NCBI GenBank assembly: GCA_002431805.1 | Contig: DJEE01000071.1 | Coordinates: 1 to 12,848 of the forward strand | Source: Eggerthellaceae bacterium UBA5906 | Lineage (GTDB): Bacteria > Actinomycetota > Coriobacteriia > Coriobacteriales > Eggerthellaceae | Direction: 5' to 3' | DNA: 12,848 bases | In this document: one piece after another, positions 1 through 6,297 of the stretch | Layout of the letters: the number at the start of each line of letters is the position of its first letter | Numbering within the stretch: the stretch's first letter is position 1 | Program-made: the position numbers and the translations under genes | The notes under the pieces: model-generated | Databases searched by the model: none | What the model saw: only the letters and a program-made list of their open reading frames with translations | What the model was told of the DNA's origin: nothing

Positions 1-28
1 CTGCCTTACGGAATCGCATAAGGCTGAA

Positions 29-70
29 AAAGGCTCTATTTGCAAGATATATCTTGCAAATAGAGCCTTT
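29..70. terminator. Perfect 42-bp palindrome, possible terminator
   Basis: The two 21-base halves are exact reverse complements with no spacer; the centre is AGATATATCT (45-54) and the ends are AAAGGC/GCCTTT. Read on the minus strand the right-hand arm is followed by a run of five T, and on the plus strand by only three, so it could end minus-strand transcripts that pass the first terminator of the MFS gene, or plus-strand transcripts entering from the left. It is much more AT-rich than its surroundings. A repeat unit or a protein-binding palindrome is the alternative. The palindrome itself is certain, the function is inferred. Confidence 0.5.
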
Positions 71-100
71 AGCGCAAGTGGCTATGCCAAACTTGGCCCC

Positions 101-134
101 AAAATCGCCCTTTCATGCCAAAAAGGCGGTTTTT
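101..134. terminator. Bidirectional intrinsic terminator
   Basis: CGCC-C-TTT (106-113) pairs with AAAGGCG (122-128) with one bulged C and a short loop. The stem is flanked by AAAA (101-104) on the left and TTTTTT (130-135) on the right, so on both strands a GC stem is followed by a U tract. On the minus strand it lies about 40 bases past the MFS stop codon and is the most likely terminator of that gene. On the plus strand it would stop any transcript entering from the left edge. Confidence 0.55.
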
Positions 135-171
135 TGCGTATTGGCCGTGCGCGGGGCGACGCATGTGGCCG

Positions 172-1629
172 CTATTCGGCCACTTTAATGCCGTTTTTCT
201 CAACCACATGCACGGTAGCGTCGCTTTTGGGGTTGCGAATTTTCGCTATGCCGAAAATAAGCGCGACCAGGCCAATTGCGGAGCACGCCATGTATGCGGC
301 GCTCGTTCCGGCCGTCGTGGCGGCTACGGTCGCGGCGCCCTGCGCGCTCGCGCTTGCGGTGACGCTCGTCATCAAGGTCACGATGAGTGCCGTGCCCAAG
401 CCGCCGGCTATTTGGCGGCCGGTGTTGGCGATGGCATTGCCATGGGCGATTTTGTCGTTGGGCAGCGCATTGATGCCCCACGTATTCACGGGCATGTTCG
501 CAAGCGCCTGGCCCGCGGCCTGCGCGCCGCACAGCACGGCGACAAGCACGATCGATGAACTGGCGTCCATGCGCGACAGCGCGAACAGCGCGGCGGTCAT
601 CAGCGTAAGGCCTCCGATGGAGATGGCGCGAGGGCCAAATTTGTCGAAGACCACGCCTGAAATGGGGCTAATGATGATGCCGACGGCTGCGGCGGGCAAC
701 ATTGCGAGCCCCGTCTCGAGCGCCGAGGCCCCCAGGGCGGTCTGCAGTAGGATGGGCAGCAGCGTATTGGTCACCAGGCATGCGGCATTGATGAGCGTAA
801 CCACGATGGCGGCTATGGCGAAGTCGCCCGACTTCAGGCAACGAAGATCGAGCAGCGGCTCGTCGAGGCTTAGCTGGCGCTTTACGAACAGGCCAAGGCA
901 TACGATGCCAGCGGCGATGCTGCCCAGCACTGCGGGGCTCGTCCAGCCGAGCGCCGAGGCGCTCGAGAAGCCGTAGAGCAATCCGCCGAAAGCGATGGTG
1001 GAAAGCGCGATGGACGCAACGTCGAGTTCGGGGCGTTTCGCTTCGCCGACGTTTTCGAGCAGGAACACGCCGCACAGAAGCACGACAAGCGCCAGCGGCA
1101 CGATGCAGCCGAGCGTTGCGCGCCAACCCCACGCGTCGATGATTGCGCCGCCAAGCACGGGGCCCACGGCGGGGCCGGCCGACATCACGATACCCGCCAT
1201 GCCCATGGCCGTGCCGCGTTTTTCGACGGGGAATACGAGCATGGGCACGACTGATACGAGCGGCAGCAGCACGCCCGACGCGGCCGCTTGCAGCACGCGT
1301 CCAACGATAAGCAGGAAGAACGTCGGTGCCGCCGCGCACAGTGCCGTTCCTGCGGCGAACGCGCCCGTTGCGGCGAAAAACAGCGCGCGGGTCGAAAAGC
1401 GGTCGATAAGGAATGCCGAGACCGGAACCATAATGCCGCTGATCAGGGGATAGATGGACATAATCCACTGCGCGGTCGAGGCGTCGATGCCGAAATCGGC
1501 CATGATGACGGGCAGCGCGGGCGACATGACGGTTTGATTCAACAGCGCAAGAAACGCGCCGAATACTACCACGCCTACTATTCGAACTTGTCGTGCGGAA
1601 GTTTTCTCGGAAGTGTTTGCAGTGCTCAA
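172..1629 (-). CDS. MFS transporter, DHA2 (EmrB/QacA/LmrB-like) family exporter
   Basis: The 485-residue polytopic membrane protein is predicted to export drugs or small organic compounds in exchange for protons; the substrate cannot be read from sequence. Visible family marks are the LNQTVMSPALPVI stretch in the first membrane segment (30-42), a motif A-like loop with D76-R77, the antiporter motif C GPAVGPVLGG (152-161), and the WGINALP...NTGRQIAGGLGTAL region (384-414) typical of DHA2 members. Length fits the 14-helix subgroup, and hydrophobic segments run to about residue 463. The start is TTG at 1627-1629, chosen because AAAGGAGG (1635-1642) sits 5 bases upstream and the protein begins just before the first membrane helix. 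A small hairpin (165-183) places the stop codon in its loop. The gene appears monocistronic and no regulator gene is adjacent in the window. Family assignment is firm. Confidence 0.93.
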   Translation of the reverse strand: MSTANTSEKTSARQVRIVGVVVFGAFLALLNQTVMSPALPVIMADFGIDASTAQWIMSIYPLISGIMVPVSAFLIDRFSTRALFFAATGAFAAGTALCAAAPTFFLLIVGRVLQAAASGVLLPLVSVVPMLVFPVEKRGTAMGMAGIVMSAGPAVGPVLGGAIIDAWGWRATLGCIVPLALVVLLCGVFLLENVGEAKRPELDVASIALSTIAFGGLLYGFSSASALGWTSPAVLGSIAAGIVCLGLFVKRQLSLDEPLLDLRCLKSGDFAIAAIVVTLINAACLVTNTLLPILLQTALGASALETGLAMLPAAAVGIIISPISGVVFDKFGPRAISIGGLTLMTAALFALSRMDASSSIVLVAVLCGAQAAGQALANMPVNTWGINALPNDKIAHGNAIANTGRQIAGGLGTALIVTLMTSVTASASAQGAATVAATTAGTSAAYMACSAIGLVALIFGIAKIRNPKSDATVHVVEKNGIKVAE

Positions 1630-1634
1630 AAAGT

Positions 1635-1642
1635 CCTCCTTT
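1635..1642 (-). promoter_or_regulatory. Ribosome binding site fixing a TTG start
   Basis: On the minus strand this reads AAAGGAGG, five bases before the TTG codon at 1629-1627. No in-frame ATG has a comparable site, so it decides the start of the MFS gene. Confidence 0.8.
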
Positions 1643-1649
1643 GTTGCCT

Positions 1650-1684
1650 GCCCGGCGGGACGGGGCAGCCCTGTCCCGCCGGGC
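1650..1684. repeat. 16-bp stem hairpin in the MFS leader (REP-like copy 1)
   Basis: Arms 1650-1665 and 1669-1684 pair over 16 positions with one G-U wobble around a CAG triloop. The arms contain GGGACGGGG and CCTGTCCC. In the MFS transcript it would end 7 bases before the Shine-Dalgarno sequence. No U tract follows on either strand, so it is not a canonical terminator. It may stabilise or modulate the leader, or be a dispersed palindromic repeat. Confidence 0.6.
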
Positions 1685-1714
1685 CAAGCGGGTCGATTTC
1701 TTGACCTACCAGCA

Positions 1715-1745
1715 AATGGGACGGGGAACTGCCTCCTGCCCCATT
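1715..1745. repeat. Imperfect hairpin related to the neighbouring one (REP-like copy 2)
   Basis: AATGGG (1715-1720) pairs with CCCATT (1740-1745). Pairing continues inward with one mismatch and two wobbles to about twelve positions. It carries the same GGGACGGGG word as the hairpin at 1650-1684 and a matching CCTGCCCC on the far side, so the two look like diverged copies of one palindromic unit. Confidence 0.45.
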
Positions 1746-1831
1746 GCGGTGAGTGCGGGTGTGAAAGCGCAACGACGGATACCCGCGCGGTGCGGGTTCG
1801 GCCGTGCCTATTGGCGTTGATGGGGGAATGC

Positions 1832-2002
1832 TCAGATCAGCATGGAGGAAAGGGCGGGCGCCGCCGAGGCGCACGCGCACGGGCCCTCTTCGGCGAAGAA
1901 GGAATCGATGCGGCGCAGGTGCCGGTATATGCGGGCGAGCTCTTCAAACATAGCGACGGGCAACTTTAGCAAAATGCCGCCAGGCGCGGCAAGCGCCGCC
2001 AT
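1832..2002 (-). CDS. Possible small hypothetical protein
   Basis: This is a 56-codon reading frame from ATG at 2002 to TGA at 1832. An in-frame ATG at 2137 would extend it to 101 residues, but that upstream part has clearly lower GC at third positions (about half) than the downstream part (about four fifths). Only the downstream part therefore looks coding. The core, about LKLPVAMFEELARIYRHLRR, looks like an amphipathic helix with charged and hydrophobic faces, followed by a Cys/Ala-rich end. No Shine-Dalgarno sequence was found before either ATG, and I do not recognise the family. It may be a genuine small gene, a remnant, or chance. Confidence 0.3.
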   Translation of the reverse strand: MAALAAPGGILLKLPVAMFEELARIYRHLRRIDSFFAEEGPCACASAAPALSSMLI

Positions 2003-2099
2003 GCGATGTTCATGAATCGTTGTTTTCGCCGTGCCAGCCCACCAGTGGCGCGATTGGACGCGCTCACCGAGGATTTCGCGAATGGAAACCTCGCGCGGG

Positions 2100-2105
2100 T
2101 ATAAT
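2100..2105 (+). promoter_or_regulatory. Candidate -10 box for serA
   Basis: A consensus TATAAT lies about 70 bases before the serA ATG. The expected -35 position holds no good match to TTGACA (a TTCGCG lies 19 bases upstream), and there is no extended -10 TG. An AT-rich TTATATATAT (2121-2130) and a small CCCGC/GCGGG hairpin (2131-2145) follow in the presumed leader. The assignment rests on the -10 box and position alone. Confidence 0.3.
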
Positions 2106-2172
2106 CGGCCATTGTCTGACTTATATATATCCCGCATCGCGCGGGTGCAATCGCAGCGAAAGGCGCAGTGCC

Positions 2173-3735
2173 ATGAAGATTTTGGTGACCGATAAGATCG
2201 TCGACGAGGGCATCGACATCCTGAAGGGCAAGGGCTACGAGGTCGACGAGCGCTTCGGCATGTCTTCCGACGAGCTGGTGGCGTGCGTGGGCGGCTACGA
2301 TGCGCTTATCGTGCGGTCGGCCACGCAGGTCACGCGTGAAGTGATTGAGGCGGCGAAGAACTGCAAGATTATTGGTCGCGCTGGCGTGACCTGCGACAAC
2401 ATAGACGTCGATGCGGCTAGCGAGCATGGCATTCCGGTGTGCAACGTGCCTACGAGCAACATCGTGTCGGCGGCCGAGCACACCATGGCGCTCATGCTTT
2501 CCGCCGCGCGCGAAATTCCTGCGGCCAACGCGGCGATGCACGCGGGCGAGTTCGGCCGCGACCGCTTCATGGGCCACGAGCTCTACGAGAAAACGCTCGC
2601 CATCTTCGGTTTGGGCCGCATCGGCGGCCTGGTTGCCGAGCGTGCGCACGCATTTGGCATGCGCGTGGTGGGCTTCGACCCGTATTGCTCGGCCGCGCGC
2701 GCCAGCCAGCTTGGCGTGGCGCTGTTCGATTCCATGGAGGAAGTGCTGCCCGTCGCCGACTTCATCACGGTGCACGTGCCGCGCAACGACAGCACGTACC
2801 ACATGTTTGCGGCCGAACAGTTTTCCCAGATGAAAGATGGCGTGGTTATCGTGAACACCGCCCGTGGAGGCGTGATCGACGAGAAGGCCCTGGCCGATTT
2901 CATGGCTGCGGGCCGCGTGTTCGCCTGCGGCATCGACATGCTCGAGGGCGAGCCCGATGCGGCAACTCCGCTTGCCGAGTTCGACCGCGCGGTGCTTACG
3001 CCGCACCTGGGCGCGAACACGCTCGAGGCGCAGACGCGTGCCGGCGTGAACATCGCGCGCTATGTGGCCAACGGGCTCGAGGGCCTGGTGGTGCCCACGG
3101 TGGTGAACATGGTGTCCAAGGAAGTGGACGAGGCCGCGGCCGCCTACATTCCCGCATGCCAGATGTGCGGAAGCGTGCTGACGCAGCTGGCGCGCGAGGT
3201 TCCCAAGTCGCTGTCCATCGTGGCGTCGGGGCCGTGCGCGGGCGACATGCAGGTGCTTTCGGCCGCGGCGCTTTCGGGCATGTTGTCGCGAGAAGGCCAG
3301 GCCAGCGTGTCCACCGAGAACGCCGACGCCTCGGCACGTCGCCACGGCATCAAGATGGAAGCGCAGCAGGCGAGCGACTCGCGCGGCTACGACTCAATCG
3401 TCAGCATGGAGGCCGACGGCCTGGAGATTTCGGCTACGGTGCCCGGCGCCCAGCGCGAGGCTCACGTGGTGTCCATCTTGGGCTACCGTTTGGATGTGGC
3501 TCCAGGCGAGCACGCGCTCGTGTTCACCTATGCCGATGAACCGGGCCAGGTGGGCCGCATGGGCACGATTTTGGGCGAGGAAGGCATCAACATCTCCACC
3601 ATGGCCATCGGCAAGCGCGCCGACTGCCACGAGGTGCTGGTGTTCTTGAACGTGGAAACCGAGCCCGAGCAACGCGTGATCGACCGCGTGGCCGAGGCGA
3701 TCGAAGCGACCAACGCCTGGGCGATTCGTCTGTGA
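2173..3735 (+). CDS. serA: D-3-phosphoglycerate dehydrogenase (long form with ACT domain)
   Basis: This cytoplasmic enzyme oxidises 3-phosphoglycerate to 3-phosphohydroxypyruvate with NAD+, the first committed step of serine synthesis. The 520 residues match the long (type I) form known from Mycobacterium rather than the roughly 410-residue E. coli form. The order is N-terminal substrate-binding part, Rossmann domain with GLGRIG (146-151) and the NAD-selecting D169, then catalytic R231 in NTARGGVIDE, E260 in EGEP and H278 in TPHLG. An intervening domain covers about 310-440 and a C-terminal ACT domain about 447-520 (DEPGQVGRMGTILGEEGINI), which in this family usually gives feedback control by serine. 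The ATG at 2173 is preferred over upstream in-frame starts because family homology begins at MKILVTD and AAAGG lies 9 bases before it. It is separated from mreB by a structured 381-base gap and is probably a separate transcription unit. Confidence 0.97.
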   Translation: MKILVTDKIVDEGIDILKGKGYEVDERFGMSSDELVACVGGYDALIVRSATQVTREVIEAAKNCKIIGRAGVTCDNIDVDAASEHGIPVCNVPTSNIVSAAEHTMALMLSAAREIPAANAAMHAGEFGRDRFMGHELYEKTLAIFGLGRIGGLVAERAHAFGMRVVGFDPYCSAARASQLGVALFDSMEEVLPVADFITVHVPRNDSTYHMFAAEQFSQMKDGVVIVNTARGGVIDEKALADFMAAGRVFACGIDMLEGEPDAATPLAEFDRAVLTPHLGANTLEAQTRAGVNIARYVANGLEGLVVPTVVNMVSKEVDEAAAAYIPACQMCGSVLTQLAREVPKSLSIVASGPCAGDMQVLSAAALSGMLSREGQASVSTENADASARRHGIKMEAQQASDSRGYDSIVSMEADGLEISATVPGAQREAHVVSILGYRLDVAPGEHALVFTYADEPGQVGRMGTILGEEGINISTMAIGKRADCHEVLVFLNVETEPEQRVIDRVAEAIEATNAWAIRL

Positions 3736-3783
3736 TGTGCTTTGCGGCAGAGCGTTGGCTGTAGGATAGGAAAAAGTCAGCGA

Positions 3784-3925
3784 GCGGCAATCTGGCGAGT
3801 CGGATTGGCCTGAAGGGGGAGCGACGCGTACTTCGGTACGCGAGCGATGTTGAACATGCCTTAATGGCATGTTCAACTCAAACTTCAGCGCCCGAGCGGG
3901 CGCAAACCGGCCGCCAGATTGCCGC
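3784..3925 (+). other. Multi-branched inverted-repeat element, possible structured RNA or dispersed repeat
   Basis: A perfect 14-bp stem (3784-3797 with 3912-3925) closes the element. Inside, CTGAAG (3810-3815) pairs with CTTCAG (3883-3888). That inner stem encloses a 7-bp hairpin CGCGTAC-TTCG-GTACGCG (3825-3842) and a perfect 12-bp hairpin with loop TTAAT (3849-3877). A third hairpin GCGCCC-GAGC-GGGCGC (3888-3903) lies between the inner and outer stems. The very stable C(UUCG)G tetraloop forms only when the plus strand is read, which favours an RNA in the direction of serA and mreB. No U tract follows, so it is not a simple terminator. It matches no RNA class I know; a REP/BIME-like mobile repeat is a serious alternative. 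The pairings are seen directly, the function is unknown. Confidence 0.5.
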
Positions 3926-3936
3926 GCAGCGTCGGC

Positions 3937-3967
3937 GGTTGGCGCCGTTCGGCAGAACGGCGCAACC
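3937..3967 (+). other. Long hairpin directly upstream of the mreB -10 box
   Basis: GGTTG(G)CGCCGTTC (3937-3950) pairs with GAACGGCGCAACC (3955-3967) over 13 pairs with one bulged G and a GGCA loop. It ends two bases before a TATAAT box, so it covers the region where a -35 element would lie. There is no U tract. It could help end serA transcripts, belong to the preceding repeat element, or form a cruciform or operator at the mreB promoter. Confidence 0.45.
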
Positions 3968-3969
3968 CC

Positions 3970-3975
3970 TATAAT
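3970..3975 (+). promoter_or_regulatory. Candidate -10 box for the mreB operon
   Basis: A perfect TATAAT lies 141 bases upstream of the mreB ATG in a GC-rich setting. The expected -35 position is filled by the hairpin at 3937-3967 and shows no clear TTGACA match, so an activator or a divergent -35 would be needed. Two other -10-like words lie downstream and have extended TG bases: TGA-TAGAAT (4025-4033) and TGG-TATATT (4041-4049). They overlap the ATACC/GGTAT inverted repeat (4032-4046). Confidence 0.38.
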
Positions 3976-4014
3976 TTCCGATTTATGTGCATCTTTGAGC
4001 AGGCGTAAGTGTTC

Positions 4015-4101
4015 CCGCTTCGCGTGATAGAATACCTAGCTGGTATATTCGCGCGCCTCGGCTTGCCAGGCCGCTTATCACACGTAGAGAAAACGAAGCG
4101 G
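4015..4101 (+). promoter_or_regulatory. Predicted folded 5' leader of mreB
   Basis: CCGCTTCG (4015-4022) is exactly complementary to CGAAGCGG (4094-4101). Just inside, GTGATA (4024-4029) pairs with TATCAC (4076-4081). The enclosed region includes a small ATACC/GGTAT hairpin (4032-4046). The closing stem ends next to the mreB Shine-Dalgarno AAGGA (4104-4108), so folding could affect ribosome access. If transcription starts after TATAAT at 3970 the whole structure would be in the mRNA. This is inferred from complementarity only. Confidence 0.35.
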
Positions 4102-4116
4102 AAAAGGACACTCTCT

Positions 4117-5184
4117 ATGTCGTTTATGGACTTCTTCAGCCGGTTCACCAGCGGGTTTGGTGGAGCCTCATCGGCCGATTTGGCGATTGACCTGGGCACG
4201 GCCAACACGCTCGTCGCCATTACGGGCGAGGGCGTCGTGCTCAACGAGCCCAGCGTCGTGGCCATCGAGCGCAACACCCATCGCGTGCTTGCCGTTGGCC
4301 ACGAAGCAAAGCAAATGATCAACCACACGCCCGACGCGTTTTCGGCGGAACATCCGCTGCGCGACGGCGTTATCGCCGACTACGACGTGACCGAGGCCAT
4401 GCTGTCGGCCTTCATCAACAAGGCCATCGAGCGCCGCTACCCGTGGCAGGCCAAGCCGCGCATCGTCATCTGCATTCCGTGCGGCGCCACGTCGGTCGAG
4501 AAGCGTGCCGTGTTCGAGGCCGCCATCCAATCGGGCGCGCGCCAGGCGTACCTCATTGAAGAGCCCATGGCTGCGGCGATGGGCGCCGACCTTCCCGTGA
4601 CCGAGCCTACCGGCTCCATGGTGGTCGACATCGGCGGCGGCACTACCGAGGTAGCCGTCATCTCGCTCGGCGGCATCGTGACGTCTTCGTCGCTGCGTCT
4701 TGCCGGCAACAAGATGGACGAGGCCATCGCCATGTACCTGCGCGACCTGCTGGGCATCAAGGTGGGCGAGCGCACGGCCGAAATCATCAAAATCAAAATC
4801 GGCTCCATCCTTCCGTTCGAGGACGGCCGCGAAAAAGACATGATTATCTCGGGCCAGGATGTGGTTACCGAGCAGCCGCGCGAAGTTACCATCCAATCGG
4901 AAGACGTGCGCGCCGCGCTGCAGCCTCCCATCGAGGAAATGGTGGTGCATATCAAGGAAACGTTCAAGAAAACGAACCCTGACCTGGCATCGGACATCAT
5001 CCAAAACGGCATTCTGCTTACGGGCGGCGGCGGCCTGCTTTCCGGTTTAGACCGCTACCTTACCGACAAGCTGGAAATTCCCGTGTGGGTAAGCGAAACG
5101 GCGCTGACGAACGTGGTTATGGGCTGCCTGAAGGTTTTGGAAACCCCGCAGGCGCTCAAGCAAACGCTCATGCGCTCGAAATAG
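4117..5184 (+). CDS. mreB: Rod-shape determining actin-like protein MreB
   Basis: This bacterial actin homologue polymerises on the inner face of the membrane and guides the elongation machinery. It has 355 residues, normal for MreB. Visible ATPase parts are phosphate-1 DLGTANT (25-31), the IPCGATSVEKRAV region (120-132), E148-E149 in LIEEPMAAA, phosphate-2 DIGGGTTEV (171-179) and the adenosine motif LLTGGGGLL (300-308). The N-terminus MSFMDFFSRF is hydrophobic and basic and may bind membrane. ATG 4117 is chosen because AAGGA lies 8 bases upstream; an in-frame GTG at 4009 would add 36 residues that do not resemble MreB. It opens an operon with mreC 15 bases downstream. Confidence 0.97.
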   Translation: MSFMDFFSRFTSGFGGASSADLAIDLGTANTLVAITGEGVVLNEPSVVAIERNTHRVLAVGHEAKQMINHTPDAFSAEHPLRDGVIADYDVTEAMLSAFINKAIERRYPWQAKPRIVICIPCGATSVEKRAVFEAAIQSGARQAYLIEEPMAAAMGADLPVTEPTGSMVVDIGGGTTEVAVISLGGIVTSSSLRLAGNKMDEAIAMYLRDLLGIKVGERTAEIIKIKIGSILPFEDGREKDMIISGQDVVTEQPREVTIQSEDVRAALQPPIEEMVVHIKETFKKTNPDLASDIIQNGILLTGGGGLLSGLDRYLTDKLEIPVWVSETALTNVVMGCLKVLETPQALKQTLMRSK

Positions 5185-5199
5185 GACAGCCACAACGTT

Positions 5200-6294
5200 A
5201 TGGCACTGAATTTTCAACAACAAGGCTCGGCGCTTATGCGCCGAGTTCTTCTCATAGCCCTTATTGTTGTATCCCTTGTTATGGTTACCTTGTACGGGCG
5301 AGAGGGCTCTACTGGCCCGTTGCATACGCTGCAGTCGGCCGTGTCGGGCGCGGTAAGCCCGCTGCGCATCGTGGGTGGTTCCATTGAATCGGCCACGTCA
5401 ACCGTGGGCGACACCGTTGACAACGTCACCGCAGATCAAAACACGCTTTCGGGTTTGCGCGAATACAACGAGCAGCTGGTGCAGCAGTATTCGCAAATGC
5501 AGGAATACAAACAGGAAGCGGAACGCTTGCAAAAGCTGCTTGACCTGAAGGACACCTACGAGATTGAGGGCACCGGCGCGCGCGTTATTGGGCGCAGCTC
5601 CGAGGCGTGGAGCCAAACCGTCATTATCAACAAAGGCTCCGACGACGGCATTTCCACTGGTCAAACCGTTATGGGTACCTCGGGCGTGGTGGGCCAGGTG
5701 GTTTCCGTCAGCTCGCATACCGCAACGGTGCGCCTGCTCACCGACCCGCAGTCGGGCGCGGCGGCCATGGTGCAATCAAGCCGTGCGGAAGGAATTTTGC
5801 GCGGCAGCCTGGTGGGCCTGCTGTACCTGGAAGACTTAGATGCCGACGCCGAGGTGAACGTGGGCGACGTGATCGTAACGTCCGGCTTAGGCGGCAGCTA
5901 TGCGCGTGGCCTGATCATCGGCACGGTGGTGAAGGTTGACGGCCAGCAGGGCGACACGTCGCGTCGTGTGCTGGTTTCGCCGAACGACTCCATCGACACG
6001 CTTGAGGACGTGCTGGTGGTAAACACGGTGGGGGCCGATTCCGACGACGATGACGATTCGTCGAACGCAAGCACAAGCAGCGCGTCGAGCTCCGGCTCGA
6101 ACACGGGCACGAGCAGTAACGCGTCAAGCTCGAATGGGTCGTCAAGCTCTGCCGCGAGCGGTTCGAATGGCTCCAATGGCTCGAACAGCTCGAACAACGC
6201 GAACAGCTCGAGCAGCTCGAACAGCACATCGGGCTCTAACACCTCTGCAAACTCCGCAAATTCCAGCAACTCGTCTGCCGAAGGGGGGCGCTAG
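5200..6294 (+). CDS. mreC: Rod-shape determining protein MreC with long Ser/Asn-rich tail
   Basis: MreC is an extracytoplasmic scaffold that links MreB/MreD to PBP2 and RodA. The 364-residue protein has a short cytoplasmic part, one membrane helix at about 14-33 (RRVLLIALIVVSLVMVTLYG), a coiled coil at about 76-116 and the two beta-barrel MreC core from about 125 to 275. Residues 278-364 are an 87-residue low-complexity tail of Ser, Asn, Gly, Ala and Thr that begins with an Asp run (SDDDDDSS); it is not part of the MreC fold and would lie outside the membrane. The ribosome site is weak (AGGA 13 bases before ATG 5200), and an ATG at 5236 (residue 13, right before the helix) is an alternative start. 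mreD follows after 3 bases. Confidence 0.95.
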   Translation: MALNFQQQGSALMRRVLLIALIVVSLVMVTLYGREGSTGPLHTLQSAVSGAVSPLRIVGGSIESATSTVGDTVDNVTADQNTLSGLREYNEQLVQQYSQMQEYKQEAERLQKLLDLKDTYEIEGTGARVIGRSSEAWSQTVIINKGSDDGISTGQTVMGTSGVVGQVVSVSSHTATVRLLTDPQSGAAAMVQSSRAEGILRGSLVGLLYLEDLDADAEVNVGDVIVTSGLGGSYARGLIIGTVVKVDGQQGDTSRRVLVSPNDSIDTLEDVLVVNTVGADSDDDDDSSNASTSSASSSGSNTGTSSNASSSNGSSSSAASGSNGSNGSNSSNNANSSSSSNSTSGSNTSANSANSSNSSAEGGR

Positions 6295-6297
6295 CAT

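Larger units (their letters stand above)
1643..2172. other. Long intergenic region between MFS exporter and serA
   Basis: These 530 bases separate two divergently oriented genes. They hold two related GC-rich hairpins near the MFS start, small hairpins such as ACCCGC/GCGGGT (1781-1797) and ATGCT/AGCAT (1829-1844), one possible short minus-strand ORF, and a TATAAT box plus a small hairpin before serA. A split GGTC/GACC inverted repeat (1691-1706) could be an operator for the exporter but is too short to claim. No clear sigma70 promoter for the MFS gene was found. Confidence 0.5.

Noticed and set aside
134..976. 280-codon plus-strand frame opposite the MFS gene
   Set aside because: It is Met/Ala/Ser-rich, has no ribosome site, and mirrors the codon structure of the real membrane protein gene on the other strand.
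1691..1706. GGTC/GACC inverted repeat as an operator for the exporter
   Set aside because: Arms of only four bases around an asymmetric spacer are expected by chance, and no regulator gene is adjacent.
1966..3345. 459-codon open frame on the minus strand opposite serA
   Set aside because: Its translation is rich in His, Arg and Ala with no recognisable domain, and the opposite strand encodes an intact SerA with all catalytic motifs. It is a GC-rich antisense shadow.
3784..3925. Interpretation of the branched element as a tRNA, tmRNA or intrinsic terminator
   Set aside because: There is no T-loop GTTCRA pattern, no CCA or acceptor-like end, and no U tract after any of the stems.
4009..4116. 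Upstream GTG start extending MreB by 36 residues
   Set aside because: The added residues do not resemble MreB N-termini, the candidate promoter words and leader helices lie there, and ATG 4117 has a well-placed ribosome site.
4168..5004. 278-codon minus-strand frame opposite mreB
   Set aside because: Low-complexity Asp/His/Arg/Gly composition and complete overlap with a clear mreB show it is not a gene.
6050..6291. CRISPR-like or tandem-repeat array in the 3' part of mreC
   Set aside because: The repeated words are degenerate Ser/Asn/Gly codons kept in frame with mreC; there is no constant repeat with variable spacers.
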